Origin: Asterias amurensis
Lineage: Eukaryota > Echinodermata > Asteroidea > Forcipulatida > Asteriidae
Assembly (NCBI RefSeq): GCF_032118995.1
Contig: NC_092669.1
Span: forward strand, 3,471,501-3,535,500
Length of the DNA stretch: 64,000 nucleotides
Reading direction: 5' to 3'
Every line of letters begins with the position of its first letter. The first letter of the stretch is position 1. The notes beneath the pieces were generated by a model. It did not search any database and was not told where the DNA came from. It saw only the letters and a program-made list of their open reading frames with translations. A program made the position numbers and the translations under genes. Of this stretch, positions 1 through 12,083 are shown piece after piece.

Positions 1-690
1 GGAAAAAAATAGTTAACTTAAAACAAAAAGTACAGATCACACGGTCCCTCAGTTTTCAGAATGAGATAATAAGGGTGCTATCGTGACAATTTTATTTGTT
101 TCTTCCCCCCTTTTTTTTGGGGGGGGGGGGAGGGCATTTTAAAAAAAAAGGAAAAACAATAAAATAATTTTGTTATTAAACAATATTCTTCACTAAAATA
201 AATGGTGCAAGTAATGGTTATTTAAGAAATATAACAAATGAAAAATAAAGGACAAAGAGTGTTTCACATAGAATCCACCCAGTGCAAGGATAACTCGACC
301 TTCCTACGAAAATCCATCATGTGATAGATGGTTGACCTCTATGACTTCTTGGCTGAATGATGATGGGGCAAAGAGAGCAATTCGACGGCATACATTACTC
401 CGGCAAGAGAGGGTCGCCGATCGATAATTGCCGGCAATCCATACCGAAGTTCACGACCGCTACACCCGCCTTGCGGCGCCGTGCTCCCTGCGCTGGAATA
501 TACGTGACGTATGTTAGGTGATCCGGTCAGATTTCTGTGTTGGGTTTAAGTTTTGTTTTAAAGGGAATGTATGCAAGATCCACCATAGTTACTTTTTATG
601 ATCTAGTTTTAACCTTTTTCCGTTTTCACAAAAAATTGAGCTGTATATCATTACATAGTGGCTGCTTACAAAGCGCGCATATCTGTCGAC
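1..690. other. No gene seen
   Basis: AT-rich sequence with a T-run/G-run at about 110-131, then a more GC-rich part from 360 to 510. The open frame across 537-1034 overlaps a palindromic repeat and a transposon end and is not credible as a gene. Confidence 0.5.
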
Positions 691-717
691 CAGTGACGCT
701 CAAACATTATCCTAGAA

Positions 718-858
718 TGGGATACTTTTTAGACGCTTGGTGGCAGCAGACTTACCAGGTAAAATCCATTGTTCTCGGTCATGCGCGCGCTCAGACCTAC
801 GTAAACAATGGAAATTTACCGTGTAGGTCTGCTGCACCTAGCGTCTCAAAGTCTCCCA
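718..858. repeat. Foldback (palindromic) repeat
   Basis: Left arm from 718 (TGGGATACTTTTTAGACGCT) is matched in reverse complement by the right arm ending at 858 (GCGTCTCAAAGTCTCCCA). The inner parts GGCAGCAGACTTACC and GTGTAGGTCTGCTGC also pair. Typical of a short nonautonomous DNA transposon. Confidence 0.75.
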
Positions 859-1029
859 TTTATCCTGCAATGTATGGGGGCTACGTTCGAATTATGAGAC
901 CTACTGTTTTTACTACGCAGTGTTTGTCATGGTGCTGTGGCGCAAAACGTAATATGGCGCAATATGCTGCCAATCAAACCCATGCCCATCCCTTTATGAT
1001 AAGTTCACTGGGTGCTTTTACGTGGGTTT

Positions 1030-1240
1030 TATAGACGATGTGACCTATGTTCACATTCAAACCGCCCTCTGTTGACAAAACACTGTATAAATTATGTTCC
1101 GCCGGACAAAACGACGCGTAGTCATGGTAAGATTGCATACACTTTCTAGCTGGCTGCCAAAACACAAAGGTTTTGCCCGGCGGTATGCGTGCGAACCATG
1201 TTATGGTTTTCGAGTGACGTCAGAGGTCACATGGTCTATA
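1030..1240 (+). mobile_element. 210-bp terminal-inverted-repeat element, copy 1
   Basis: Begins TATAGACGATGTGACC and ends GGTCACATGGTCTATA. The interior word CTTTCTAGCTGGCTGCCAAA is shared with 25321-25531 (inverted) and 42651-42860. A nonautonomous DNA transposon by structure. Confidence 0.8.
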
Positions 1241-1312
1241 CACATGAGGCCAACGGCTTTACGTCCCATCCAAAGGATAGAGCAACGTGGTTTAATTGTC
1301 ATGCCGTCGATT

Positions 1313-1430
1313 TCACCCAACTCTTCCTAACTTATAAGATAAATCTTAGAACTTAGGACGAGTTCAGTTCCGCACCCGAAGACGTTAGAACGCATTGAAT
1401 CCACCCTAAGTTAGGACGGGTTAGTCGTTC
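1313..1430. repeat. Diverged copy of the TTAGGACGAGTT palindromic repeat
   Basis: Contains TTAGGACGAGTT and CTAAGTTAGGACGGGTTAGT and resembles 39350-39510, including GACGTTAGAACGCATTGA reading as the complement of part of that copy. Confidence 0.5.
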
Positions 1431-2190
1431 TAACTATATGTGAAGGCACAATTCTAATAAGTCAAGGCTTGTCGTGTAATGTAGAATGACTGAAACGAAC
1501 CCGTGACTGGGAAGAACGAAACTATACGTCCACGAAAATGGAATCTAATTAAATGTAGTTTTAAATAAATTAGATTGTACAAATGAGAAAAAAGTTAAGT
1601 GAATTAGAGAAAACTTACATTAGTTTTGTTCTAATTGAACTGGGAAAAAAATATGTAATACAGATATTTAACCTGTCTGTTTTGTTCTGTCTTTAATAAT
1701 ATTATGCTCTTGTTTAATTTTCTTTTCATGGATGGAGATTTCCGTCGGGGATGAAAAATATTGGTATTGGTTTTACCAAGAAACCCCGATTATGAAATCA
1801 TATGAATTAAAACTAATCCATTAAAGCATGTGACGTCATTATTTATGTGACAGCACTGCCCAATGACGTCACACCAATTCAGTTAATAATGTTTTACATC
1901 TATTACATGTGGTGGGCACTAATGAAAAAGTTCCACAGGCAAACTACAATTACAATTGCTGACGTCAAGCAGGGCCTACTTGGATTGTACTGATGCATCA
2001 TTTACACTGGTGACGTTCACTGTGGGGCACCAGTCACGCCGGGTATCTTAGTTAAATCCAAAGGGACAATCTGGATTGGTTACTAACATTCTAAGAACTC
2101 ATTACAGGAGCTATTTGTGTTCATACAGAGTGGGCTTCTCTAATCATTCTTTCCCTCGTTAAGTAAGAATACATCCCGGCGTAAACAATC

Positions 2191-2576
2191 TTAAAGACAC
2201 TGGACACTATTGGTAACTGTCAAAGACCAGTCTTCTCACTTGGTGTATCTCAACATACGCATAAAATAACAAACCTGTGAAAATTTGGGCTCAATTGGTC
2301 GTCGAAGTTGCGAGATAACTATGAAAGAAAAACACCCTTGTCATACGAAGTCGTGTGCTTTCAGATGCTTGATTTCGAGACCTCAACATTCTAAATCTGA
2401 GGTCTCGAAATCAAATTCGTGGAAATTTTCTCGTTTTCTCGAAAGCTACATCCCTTCAGAGGGAGCCGTTTCTCACAGTGTTTTATACTATCAACCCCTC
2501 CATTTTACTCATTACCAAGTAAGGTTTTATGCTAATAATTATTTTGAGTAATTATCAACAGTGTCCACTGCCTTAA
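2191..2576. mobile_element. TTAA MITE, family A
   Basis: Flanked by TTAA at 2191 and 2573. Terminal inverted repeats of the GGCAGTGGACACTATTGGTA type, and an internal palindrome GATTTCGAGACCTCA / TGAGGTCTCGAAATC. TTAA duplication and size fit a piggyBac-type nonautonomous element (inference). Confidence 0.85.
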
Positions 2577-2847
2577 AAGATATTAGGCTTTGAAAGCTTG
2601 AAAAATTCATCCCGATATAAAGAAGTGTGTTTCGGTGGTGGTGGTGGGGAGGGGGGTTGATACTAAAAGACTTCAGCTGAAGACTTTTATAATGCACCGG
2701 AAAGCACACGAAGTTGCGCAACAGGTTTTTTTATTTTTTTATTTCACTGTTAAATTGCAACCACATTTTCACAGTTTTTGTTTATTTTTAACCAAGTGAA
2801 AATACTGGTCTTTGAATACTAATTATTACCAAGCGTGTTCAGTGCCT

Positions 2848-3226
2848 TTAAAAGGAAGGTACACGTTTGGTAATTGTCAAAGACCAGTCTTCTCACTTGG
2901 TGTATCCCATCATAAGAATAAAAAAACAAGCCTGTGAAAAATTGGGCTCAATCGGTCATCGAAGTTGCGAGAAAATGATGACAAAGAAAAAACACACTTG
3001 TTGGACGAATTTGTATGCTTTCAGATAGGAATAAAAGACTTCTAGCTAGAAGTCTTTTATTATTTTAGTGAGAAATTACCTCTTTCTCAAAAACTACGTT
3101 ATTTCAGAGGGAGTTGTTGCCCACAATGTTTTATACCACCAACAACTCTCCAATGCTCGTTACCAAGTCAGTTTTTAAGTTAATACTTTGTTATGAGTAA
3201 TCACCAAACGTGTACCTTTCCTTTAA
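2848..3226. mobile_element. TTAA MITE, subfamily B
   Basis: Ends AAGGAAGGTACACGTTTGGT and its complement near 3200-3222, with TTAA on both sides. The centre has the palindrome AAGACTTCTAGCTAGAAGTC (~3029-3048). The 2780-2851 stretch before it is the tail of another family A copy. Confidence 0.85.
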
Positions 3227-3418
3227 AGTATGAAAATATAATATTTATAGAGTGAGCGATATTTGCAATTACCTCAGAATAATTCATCAAACCAGCATAT
3301 CGTAGGATACTCTAAGTCGGTTATGTTGTGCATCCCAGGGTGTGCTTACATTTACTTTATCAAGATAAGGTTACAACATTTAATTTAGTCAACTCTGTCA
3401 CGGTATTTTCGTTCGTAC

Positions 3419-3803
3419 TTAAAGGCAGTGGCCACCGTCTATTGGTAATTACTCAAAATAATTTTAGCATAAACCTTACTCGGTAACGAGTGATGGGGAG
3501 CTGTTGGTTGTAATAAAACATTGTGAGAAACGACTCCCTCTGAAGTAACTGGTTTTCAAGAAAGAGGTTTCCAGGAATTTGATTTCGAAACCTCAGAATT
3601 AGATTTTGAGGTCTCGAAATCAAGCATTTGAAAGCACACAACTTCATGTGACAAGGGTGTTTTTTATTTCATGAATATCTCGCAACTTCGGCGAGCAATT
3701 GAGCTCAAATTTTCACAGGTTTGTTATTTTATGCATAATGTTGAGGTACACCAAGTGAGAAGACTGGTATTTGACAATTACCAATAGTGTCCAGTGTCTT
3801 TAA
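3419..3803. mobile_element. TTAA MITE, family A (opposite orientation)
   Basis: TTAA at 3419 and 3800 bracket a copy with the internal ATTTCGAAACCTCA / TGAGGTCTCGAAATC palindrome. Open frames here that read ...ISRPQ... are only the shared repeat sequence. Confidence 0.85.
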
Positions 3804-5150
3804 GCTAAAGTAGTAATTCCGGCCGATTTTCTACCCTCTGCCCATCAGGTAGTTAAAAGTAGGACAGTTCTATTCAGAACTGAGACTTCAACAATCTACT
3901 CCGCGATAGTAGCAAGACAGTTCTCTAAAGAACAAATCTACATGGCAAGTAGACACACATGGTGTAATACCGCAAACCAAATAATTATATACAAATGCGG
4001 TCCCTTTAAAACATTATATCATTTTACATGGACATCCACATGCAACCACCTGACCTCTGCGGCTAATTAACATGCAACGCGTGATAAACTATCCGACCAA
4101 TCAATAGCCAAAGAATCGGCAGATTTATTTATCGAGCGCAAGAAGGGCAAGGAGCATATCCCACACTACAATAGAAAATATAGAGAAGCTGTGAAGTGAT
4201 GGGTTCCACGTTACTGCCGCTCATCCACCGACCCACTCCTGGTCAACTGTACCGAGAGAAGCGGCCTCTCTGCCCGCCTGCGACACGGTCCAAATCCCGC
4301 TCAAACATTGATTGTCTCGTAAACCGTGCAAAGCACCCCGGTAGAAGGTAATGATTTTTGTGTTTTTCCGCACGAGATTTTCACCCAAAAACCCACGTTG
4401 TCTCCGATAACCACGCGAGATCTTCAGCCGATTGCGTCACCTTTTCCATGCGCTGATGATAGAGCCGTTCCAAATAAAAACAATGACGTCATCAATTCTC
4501 ATAAAACCACGAGCAATCAGAATGACAAAAATGAGATATGTAACCGGAGAAAAACAAGATCGACAAAATCGGAAACTGGGGCGGTACGATTGTGAGAAAT
4601 GTATGTAACTGATAAAAATACATATGAATTCGGTGGAGCTGTATGTAACCGATAGTCACAATATATGTGTATGTTTTCCATATGGCTGAAATACAAGGCC
4701 ACTTACCCAAATTATCATATTATTTCTGTTTCAGAATTTTTTTTTTTGATTTGAAGAGTATAGGTTTTTGAAAGGGCATGTCCATCTCATAAAATGCTGG
4801 TGAACAAAAATACACACTGAAGCGACTCATTCAATCATTGCTTGCGATAAACGCTTTGCGAGAGACGTTGGAAGCAGGGTTTCACCTTTTGAGAGCGACT
4901 GTTAATAAGTTTGAGTGATCCACCTTCCATGATGAAAAACTTCACTTGATGGCTCACCTCGGATCGCAGACAAATTAGTGAAAACAAAGTATGGCATGGC
5001 GTATCATGGTACTTTGGGCGGGGTTGTGCTCAAACTAAAATGGTTGGTTAGGTCGACCCGTTTCCCTGGTCCCAGGTTCAATCAGTACACTTATCGCTTG
5101 CCTGCTTATTGCGTGTTATGTTTAAATGACGTGTCATGGGTAGGCATGCA
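3804..5150. other. Intergenic, apparently low-copy DNA
   Basis: No conserved protein seen. 4080-4350 is GC-richer and ends in a donor-like AAGGTAATG on the plus strand, so an unrecognised 5' exon is possible. The rest is AT-rich without recognisable features. Confidence 0.3.
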
Positions 5151-5154
5151 GTTG

Positions 5155-5536
5155 AGACACTGAACACTGTTAGTAATTGTCAACGACCAGTCATCTCACT
5201 GGGTTAATCTCAACATATGCATATAATAAAAAAAACTGTGAAAATTTGAGCTCAATCGGTGGTCGAAGTTGCGAGATAATAATGAAAGAAAAGACACCCT
5301 TGTCACACGAAGTTGTGTGCTTTCAGATCCTTGATTTTTGGGACCTCAAAATCAAATTCCGAGGTCTCGAATTCAAATTTAATCAAAATTACTTCCTTCT
5401 CGAAAACTGCATGCTTCAGAGGGAGCCGTTTCTCACAATGTTTTATACTATCAATAGCTCCCCATTGCTTGTTACCAAGTAAGTTTTTATCCTAACATTT
5501 ATTTTGAGTAAATACCTGAGTGTCCACTGCATTTAA
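5155..5536. mobile_element. TTAA MITE, family A
   Basis: Right end retains TTAA; left end is diverged. Interior matches family A words (CTCAATCGGTGGTCGAAGTTG, GAGGGAGCCGTTTCTCACAA). Confidence 0.8.
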
Positions 5537-5712
5537 AGAGCACCAGACTCAAGCTGTCAAAGGAGCGTGGGTTCGCATTCCGGTCTTGGCATATCATGTC
5601 CTATAAGCAAAGCACTGGGTCAAATTTGGACCGGACCTATTTCAACTACAATTTGACGCGGAATATGTACCCAAATGACCAAGAAATTGATCAAACTTAC
5701 ACATAATCAGAG

Positions 5713-6073
5713 TTAAAGACAGTGGACACTATTGGTAATTGTCGAAATCCAGTCTTCTCACTTTGTGTATATCAACATATGCATAAAATAACAAACCTGT
5801 GAAAGATTGAGCTCGATTGGTTGTCGGAGTTGAAAGAAAAAAATACCCTTGTCACACGAAGTTGTGTGCTTTCAGATGCTTGATTTTGAGACCTCAAGTT
5901 CTAAACTAAAGGTCTCGAAAACAATTTCGTGGAAAATTACTTCTTGTTCGAAAACTACGTCACTTCAGAGAGAGCTGTTTCTCACAATGTTTTATAGTAT
6001 CAACCTCTCCCCATTACTCGTAATCAAGAAAGGTTTTATGATAAAAATTACTTATAGTGTCCACTGCCTTTAA
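5713..6073. mobile_element. TTAA MITE, family A
   Basis: TTAA at 5713 and 6070. Ends AAAGACAGTGGACACTATTG and GTGTCCACTGCCTTT. Confidence 0.85.
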
Positions 6074-6700
6074 ATATTTTTTTTTATTTTTTTTCTGGTA
6101 GGTTTGACCCAGAAATTGGTCAGATGATCTATAATCTGTGACCCGGACTAAGGGTTAGTTATGACCGGGATTTTTTGGAATGTACGCACCAACAACAAAA
6201 ATCGATTATCAAGAAGAAAATACATTTTTATTAAACATAGAAATGATTAAATAATATGGTCACCCTTTTTTATCGCATAATGGATATTCCTTAGCCACGA
6301 ATGAGTGATTCAGAACAAGAATCAAGAACAAAGTCACGAAATCCAACTTGATTGAGTATTTTTTTAGTGACTCAAACTCCCGGACCAAGTGCTATCGCGC
6401 CCATCTCGACTCTACGACCGATCGCAGACGAACGTACCCCTCAAAAACAACCCCATCTATAGTAGAGATAACATCATGATTATACAGTGTCGTGGTCGCA
6501 TCATTCATCCGACTTGACTGCTCCGGTCTTTGCCCTGCCGTGGTTTGGTCGGTCAATGGGGCATTAGTTCTCATCAAAACACTATTTTGCCAACCAGGCT
6601 GATATTAATTTCCAGAAGACCAATTCAAGAGTGCTTGCAGAGGTAGAGGTTTTTTATTTATTTTTATTTATGTATTTTCCTGTTCGTTAAAGGACCAGGG
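6074..6700. other. Intergenic, no gene seen
   Basis: Poly-T tract, then AT-rich sequence. 6380-6600 is more GC-rich but has no recognisable coding pattern. Confidence 0.35.
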
Positions 6701-6707
6701 GTCGAAT

Positions 6708-6849
6708 TCACAAAGAGTTAGTACTAGTCCTAACTTAGAGACTAGTCCTAGGAGATTATACAAATTGCATGGGTAGTCCTAAGTTAGGACCAGTAACTGG
6801 TCCTAACTCGAGATAAGACTAGTCCCAACTCTTTGTGAAATCCACCCCC
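6708..6849. repeat. Palindromic MITE, CACAAAGAGTTA family
   Basis: Starts CACAAAGAGTTAGTACTAGT and ends in its complement CTAGTCCCAACTCTTTGTG. The interior repeats TAGTCCTAAGTTAGGAC. Related copies at 10074-10236, 39350-39510 and 1313-1430. Confidence 0.75.
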
Positions 6850-7948
6850 GGACATGTTTGGTAACGGTCAAAGACCAGTGCTATAGTTACCAAAAAGTTT
6901 TTTGCTAATATAGGTTTTCTCGGTCAAATTCGGCAGAATGAGCAGTCACTTTCATTTTCATGCGTTCGAATTAAAGTTGTTTTGCCTCTCCAGTTGTTAC
7001 TGCGTTTCAAATTCAGAATTCGGCCATTCAATTTCGTTTTGAGTCGAGTCAAATTCCTTTAGCACTCTGTTCAACTTAGCGTAATTCTTTTTTTCGTGAC
7101 ACACACGCGTGTGTGTCACAAAAAAGATACGCCTCAAGAAGCGTCTGCGAATTTGAATGCTGCTTTGATGAATTGTTAAAGTCACCTGGAAATATATATT
7201 TTTTTATTTTCAAACATAAGAGTATATGCTTACGAACAATAAAACAATTTTTTAAGTAATTGTTTGTCACGATTTATATGTTTAAAAAATATGTAAAGTT
7301 GTTTGGGGGCTGACTCCGCCTACTCCTTTTGTGACGTCAATCGAGGCAGACTTTGCCTGCAATGCGTATAGTAAACACACGTGCAAAGTACATGTACGTC
7401 CAAGTCGTGAGTTGGTACATTTCAAAAAGTGTTTTTCTGCATGCATTCAGCAGCAATACACCTGGTCGGCATTGCCGGGAAAAAAAACTTACAAACTCAC
7501 GACTTGGTCCGTACATGTACTTTGCAATTGTGTTTACTCTACGCATTACAGGCAAAGTCTGCCTCGATTGACGTCACGAACAGCGCCCTCTCGGGTCGGG
7601 GTCTACTCTTAAATTTGTAAATAACATAAGAACTGATTTTTTAAAACCTTAGTTAACTGTTTATTTACATTCCACCCATCAAAACACATATATTAGTGAC
7701 AAAAGCTTTGTTTTGAAAAAATACCACTTCCAGGTGACTTTAAATTTAATGATTATTTTGTTAAATCAAATGACGCAACATTTCATTTGACTATAATCAT
7801 GAAACGAAATCGAATTACCCTTTTGAGTAGCGTTCGATTTCGCGCGAAATAGAATATTCTGCTGGTTAAATTGGCCGCTCATTTTCCGAAAATGGCCGAG
7901 AAAACCTATACTTATTTTGTGTAATTACCAAAGTGTCCACTGCCTTTA
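6850..7948. mobile_element. 1.1-kb foldback element
   Basis: The outer parts pair: TATAGGTTTTCTCGG near 6910 with CCGAGAAAACCTATA near 7892, and AAGTCACCTGGAA near 7180 with TTCCAGGTGACTT near 7730. The centre (about 7330-7583) is itself an inverted repeat (TGACGTCAATCGAGGCAGAC versus GTCTGCCTCGATTGACGTCA). The outer ends resemble family A MITE termini (ACCAAAGTGTCCACTGCCTTTAA at the right). Confidence 0.7.
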
Positions 7949-7962
7949 ATGTATGCAAACTT

Positions 7963-8348
7963 ACAGGCAGTGGACACTATTGGTAATTGTCAAAAACTAG
8001 TCTTCACATTTGGCTGATCTCAACATATGCATAAAATAACAAACCTGTGAAAATTTGAGCTCAATCGGTCATCGAACTTGCGAGATAATAATGAAAGAAA
8101 AAACACGTTTGTCACACGCAGTTGTGTGCGTTTAGGTGGTTGATTTCGAGACCTCAAGTTCTAAACCTAAGGTCTCGAAATCAAATTCGTGGAAAATTAC
8201 GTCTTTCTCGAAAACTATACATTACTTCAGAGGGAGCCGTTTCTCACAATGTTTTATACCATCAACCTCTCCCCATTACTCGTCACCAAGTAAGGTTTTA
8301 TGCCAATAATTATTTTGAGTAATTACCAATAGTGTCCACTGCCTTTAA
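7963..8348. mobile_element. TTAA MITE, family A
   Basis: Ends GGCAGTGGACACTATTGGTA and ACCAATAGTGTCCACTGCC. Right TTAA intact, left diverged. Confidence 0.85.
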
Positions 8349-8744
8349 GAATGTTCTAGAGTCGGCGGTGAGTGGTTGTGTTTGCGTGGTGTGGTATCTT
8401 TCCTCGCCTTCCATCTTTAGGACCGTACCGCCAGTTGAAACTATACGCCTGGGGCATTATGTGGATTGAGTTTTCAATCCATATATATTAATCACTGCGT
8501 GGGTTTTCAATGGAATAATCTTTTGGTGTTTTTCTCCCACATCTAAAACTGAAACTTCCTTCCTTGTCTTCTCTCCATTTGGGTGTGTGGCTAGAACAAC
8601 GATTGTTTTCGCTTTACCAGAATAAATTAAATGAATACTAAACTCGGAAAAAAGTAGCTTGTTTGCGGTCAAATTTCCAAGCGAAAATGCGGAAACGTAA
8701 CAAAAAAATACACATTTAAATAGCAATAATAATCAAGATTGTTG
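8349..8744. other. Between-MITE segment with one unexplained minus-strand frame
   Basis: A minus frame 8726-8457 (89 codons) begins with a hydrophobic stretch (MLFKCVFFCYVSAFSL) that resembles a signal peptide. I recognise no family and see no splice evidence. Confidence 0.2.
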
Positions 8745-9112
8745 AAGCAACACGTTGCCTTGGATCGGACGAGTTGGTCTATGAAAAGCGTTTGAAACCA
8801 TTTGTCATAAAACGCATATGGGTATATAGAAAGATGTTATAAAAGTAGAATACAATGATCCACACAAACATGCCTCGAAATTTCGTGGTTTTCCTTTTAC
8901 CTCGTCGACTAACACGGTCGGCCATCCATAAATGGCCGACCGTGTTAGTTCGCACAGTAAAAGGAAAACCACGCAATTTCGAGGCAAACTTGTGTGGATC
9001 ATTGTATTCTACTTTTAAAACATCTTACCAACAATAAGCGTTTTATAAAAAGGGGTTACAAACGCTTTTTATAGACCATGCTCGTCCGATCCAAGGCAAC
9101 GTGTTCCTTTAA
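8745..9112. mobile_element. Near-full-length palindromic MITE, family P
   Basis: Left half (ACACGTTGCCTTGGATCGG...) pairs with the right half along almost its whole length, with the centre near 8930 at CGGCCATCCATAAATGGCCG. Other copies at 37517-37906 and 38534-38872. Confidence 0.85.
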
Positions 9113-9184
9113 TATTGGTAGGAAAGTTTATTTTTTATTTTTTGTATTATCACCAATTATGTTTAAAACCAGTAAGAAAAGTAA

Positions 9185-9298
9185 ATAGAGGGAGCCGTTT
9201 CTCACATTGTGGTTAAATATTAACAGCTCCCCATCTCGTTATCGAGTAAGTTTGTTTGCTAACATTTTGAGTAACTACCAATAGTGTCCGGTACCTTA
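9185..9298. mobile_element. Truncated family A MITE (right end)
   Basis: GAGGGAGCCGTTTCTCACAT through CCAATAGTGTCCGGTACC only. Confidence 0.7.
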
Positions 9299-10073
9299 TT
9301 ATATGCATCTCCATCGGTCTATATTATTGCAATGAATAATATTACAGGAAGAACTTTACCCGACTTGTCACAAGATATTCTTTAACTACTTGAAAACTGA
9401 TGTCGCAACAAAAGGCCGCAGGTGGACTGCCGGCAAAATGGTTCAGTTGAACATCGTTAATAGCACACTTGTATAGCTACTTTACTTCAATGTTGGATAA
9501 AGTTACGCGTTGTGTGTGTGTCTCTACGTAATGTGACTGCAGTCAGGGCTGTTAGTAAACCCAAAATTACTATTATTATATGGAAAACCTGGGGATAAAT
9601 TAGGACGAAGTTTATTTCAATTTATTGGTATAGACGATGTGACCTGTGACATCACATGTTTGCAAAAGAACCACAGGGCCTGGACTTCCTGCAGGCACGA
9701 TTTGTACACAGCCCAATGGAAGAAAACATTATTGTATGGAGATTGCACTGTCTAATTCGTATCAACTTTTGATATGATGCAAGGGCGTACTTCTCCAAAC
9801 TTGTCCAACCTAGTATACAACTTATGTATTTATGTGGAAATTACGACACAAAAATATGTCAACTTTCCCATAGGAAAGTTCCCAGTGTATCATCTTGCCT
9901 GCCAGAATACCCCAAAAATGTACAAGTTAACACTTATTGTAAACATGGTTAACATGGTCTTATGGTAGGAAGGCCTATATTGGTGTCAGTCTCTCTTAAG
10001 TCCATTAGGGTGTCTGCCATCCCGTGTAAGTTCGAGAAACGAAACTCCCTCCAAGCATCCCAGCCCTGTCCAG
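9299..10073. other. Intergenic, no gene seen
   Basis: Contains one isolated end of the TATAGACGATGTGACC element at about 9631. No coding pattern. Confidence 0.4.
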
Positions 10074-10236
10074 GGGTGGATTTCACAAAGAGTTAAGAGT
10101 ATAGTCTTGTCTCGAGTTAGGACGAGTTACTAGTCCTTACTTGAACTAGCCACACGTGTTGTATATCTCCTATATATAGGACTAATCCTAGCTAGTCCTA
10201 AGTTAGGACCCGTCCTAACACTGTGAAATCAACCTA
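10074..10236. repeat. Palindromic MITE, CACAAAGAGTTA family
   Basis: GATTTCACAAAGAGTTAAGA at the left is complementary to the diverged CACTGTGAAATC end at the right. Interior holds repeated TAGTCCTAAGTTAGGAC words. Followed at ~10240 by a fragment of the GGGCCCAATTTCATAGAGCT repeat. Confidence 0.75.
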
Positions 10237-10898
10237 TGGGCCCAATTTCATAGAGCTGCCAAGCAACAAAAATTGCCAAACGGGTACAGGGAAATAATAT
10301 TGATAATTTCAAAGGTTGCTGTTTCGAGACCGACACATTTCGATTTAGGAGGAGCACTGACCTTTTCAAAAGGAAATCACAAGAACATTATTTTTCAGAA
10401 AAACCCTTGCACAGTAGCACAGCTTTTTGTGTACACAGTCTTCACAATAGTTCAACACGTTTTCATTACGTTCCAATGGGCTAGATTTGTACAACTGTTC
10501 AACAGCTCGGAGTCTGTAACATCAATCGTTCAACAGCGGCAATAATTTTACTACAAAATATATGACTCAATGCGGAGGCAATTTATGCTTAATTACAATT
10601 TTTGTTTCGACTGCGTGGAGACGAACAATGGTTAACTGCACTTTTATATGTAAACACAAATCTAAAATGGATGATGTGACGTCATTGATGACGTCGAGAA
10701 GGTGTTGCAGAAAATAGTATGCGCGTTGTTGGTTGATTCAAAGAGTGTTTTGTGTCACAATTAGTTTAATTACCATGCACACTTTGGCTTGCAACACAAT
10801 GTGTATATCTAACTGCCATGTAGATTTTGGATTTTTTTTTCTGAAATAGTATACAACGAGAAATATTATAAAAACATATTATTGTTATTTTAATAATG

Positions 10899-11205
10899 AT
10901 GACTAAAAAACAAAACCAATACAACTATTATAATATCCCTACTAATTAAACCAATAGACTGTATGGGTCACAAAAAAAAATTAACATAATATGGTTAAAA
11001 AAGTTGAGTAAAAACTGCGGACTCCCAGACAAGGGGTTTTGCTCATTTTAAAAATGACGAATAAGAAAAACAAAACCAATGCCACAAAATATCCCTTACT
11101 AATTAAACACAAATTACAGAAAGGATCACAGAGAATAAACATATGGTTGAAAAGGTTCAGTAAAAACTGCAGACTTCCGGACAAGAGGTTTAATAAATGC
11201 TCATT
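10899..11205. repeat. Diverged tandem duplication, ~150 bp x 2
   Basis: 10899-11046 and 11055-11205 share AAACAAAACCAAT, ATCCCT(T)ACTAATTAAAC, AACATATGGTT and AGTAAAAACTGC in the same order. Confidence 0.65.
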
Positions 11206-11649
11206 TTTTTTTTCTTCTGCTATCAGCCGACCACTACAGTCGCATTTATTCCCGCCCAAAATTCTTGGATCGTCTGCCGTCGACTGCGCTAGTGCTGGAG
11301 AGAAACATGAGAGCTCTACGTGCGCATGCACATAATGCCTCCTCCGTAATTAGCACAGTGTCTCTTACACAGACAAAAAGCTCTAATTACAGGGGCAGTA
11401 AGTTGAGACTAAGAGGCCAGGAAATGCTCCTTTTTCCACGGCTGAAGGATAAGGGGGGAGGCATAAGGGGGTTGGTTTGAGGGTCGCTAGACGGAGTGAT
11501 AACTTTATTTCTATCTCAGCAACGTGCTAACACCACGATGGCCATGTTTTACGGGTTGCGATGAGAGCATGCGCGTGCGTGAACAATCATGGTGGACCCT
11601 TTGGCTTGAGACACTTACTAGTTATAAATTGATAAATTGATGTTTAAAG

Positions 11650-11790
11650 CTCGTCTTCAGCAGAAAGCTTTCTCCTGAAAATGAGCAGAGTGGACTGTTC
11701 GAAACGTCGATACCAATCTGGCTCTTTCCAGAGCCAACACTCCATCAAAAGACATTTATTACACGGTTGTACCGCAAGCTTACAATAGGT
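11650..11790. repeat. Possible Penelope-like element terminal fragment with hammerhead-like motif
   Basis: 11674-11706 reads CCTGAAAATGAGCAG, a short loop, then CTGTTCGAAACGTCG. The GAGCAG/CTGTTC pair followed by GAAAC resembles the stem II and GAAA core of the small hammerhead ribozymes found at Penelope-like element ends, but CTGAUGA is replaced by CTGAAAATGA, so it is probably inactive. A hairpin GGCTCTTTCCAGAGCC follows. Confidence 0.35.
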
Positions 11791-11799
11791 TTTCCCGCC

Positions 11800-11864
11800 C
11801 CCCCCCCCCCCCAAAAAAAAAAAAAAAAAAAAAAAAGAAAAAAAAAACACACAAAAAAAAAACA
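11800..11864. repeat. C-run/A-run low-complexity tract
   Basis: A run of C directly followed by a long interrupted A run. Any open frame across it is spurious. Confidence 0.9.
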
Positions 11865-12083
11865 TCAAATTTCACAACACGCTTCCAAATTCACGTAATT
11901 TTTTTAGAATTAATCAAACTAGAGTTTCTCTTTCGATGTAATATATCGCATTCAATTACGTTTAATATTAGGCATTCAAGACTGCAAAATCGCCAGTCTT
12001 ATGTTAAAAATCCACTTTCTCGCAAAAGTGCACTCAAATTCAGAGTCAACGAAGAAAATTGTGAAATTTCCTGTTCATAACTT

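Noticed and set aside
537..1034. 165-codon plus-strand ORF as a gene
   Set aside because: It runs through a foldback repeat (718-858) and into a transposon end, with no recognisable domain.
4080..4350. 5' exon of an unknown plus-strand gene
   Set aside because: GC-richer and followed by a donor-like AAGGTAATG, but no downstream coding exon is recognisable, so it is only mentioned in the region note.
11644..11868. 74-codon minus ORF rich in Phe and Gly
   Set aside because: Translation of the C-run/A-run low-complexity tract.
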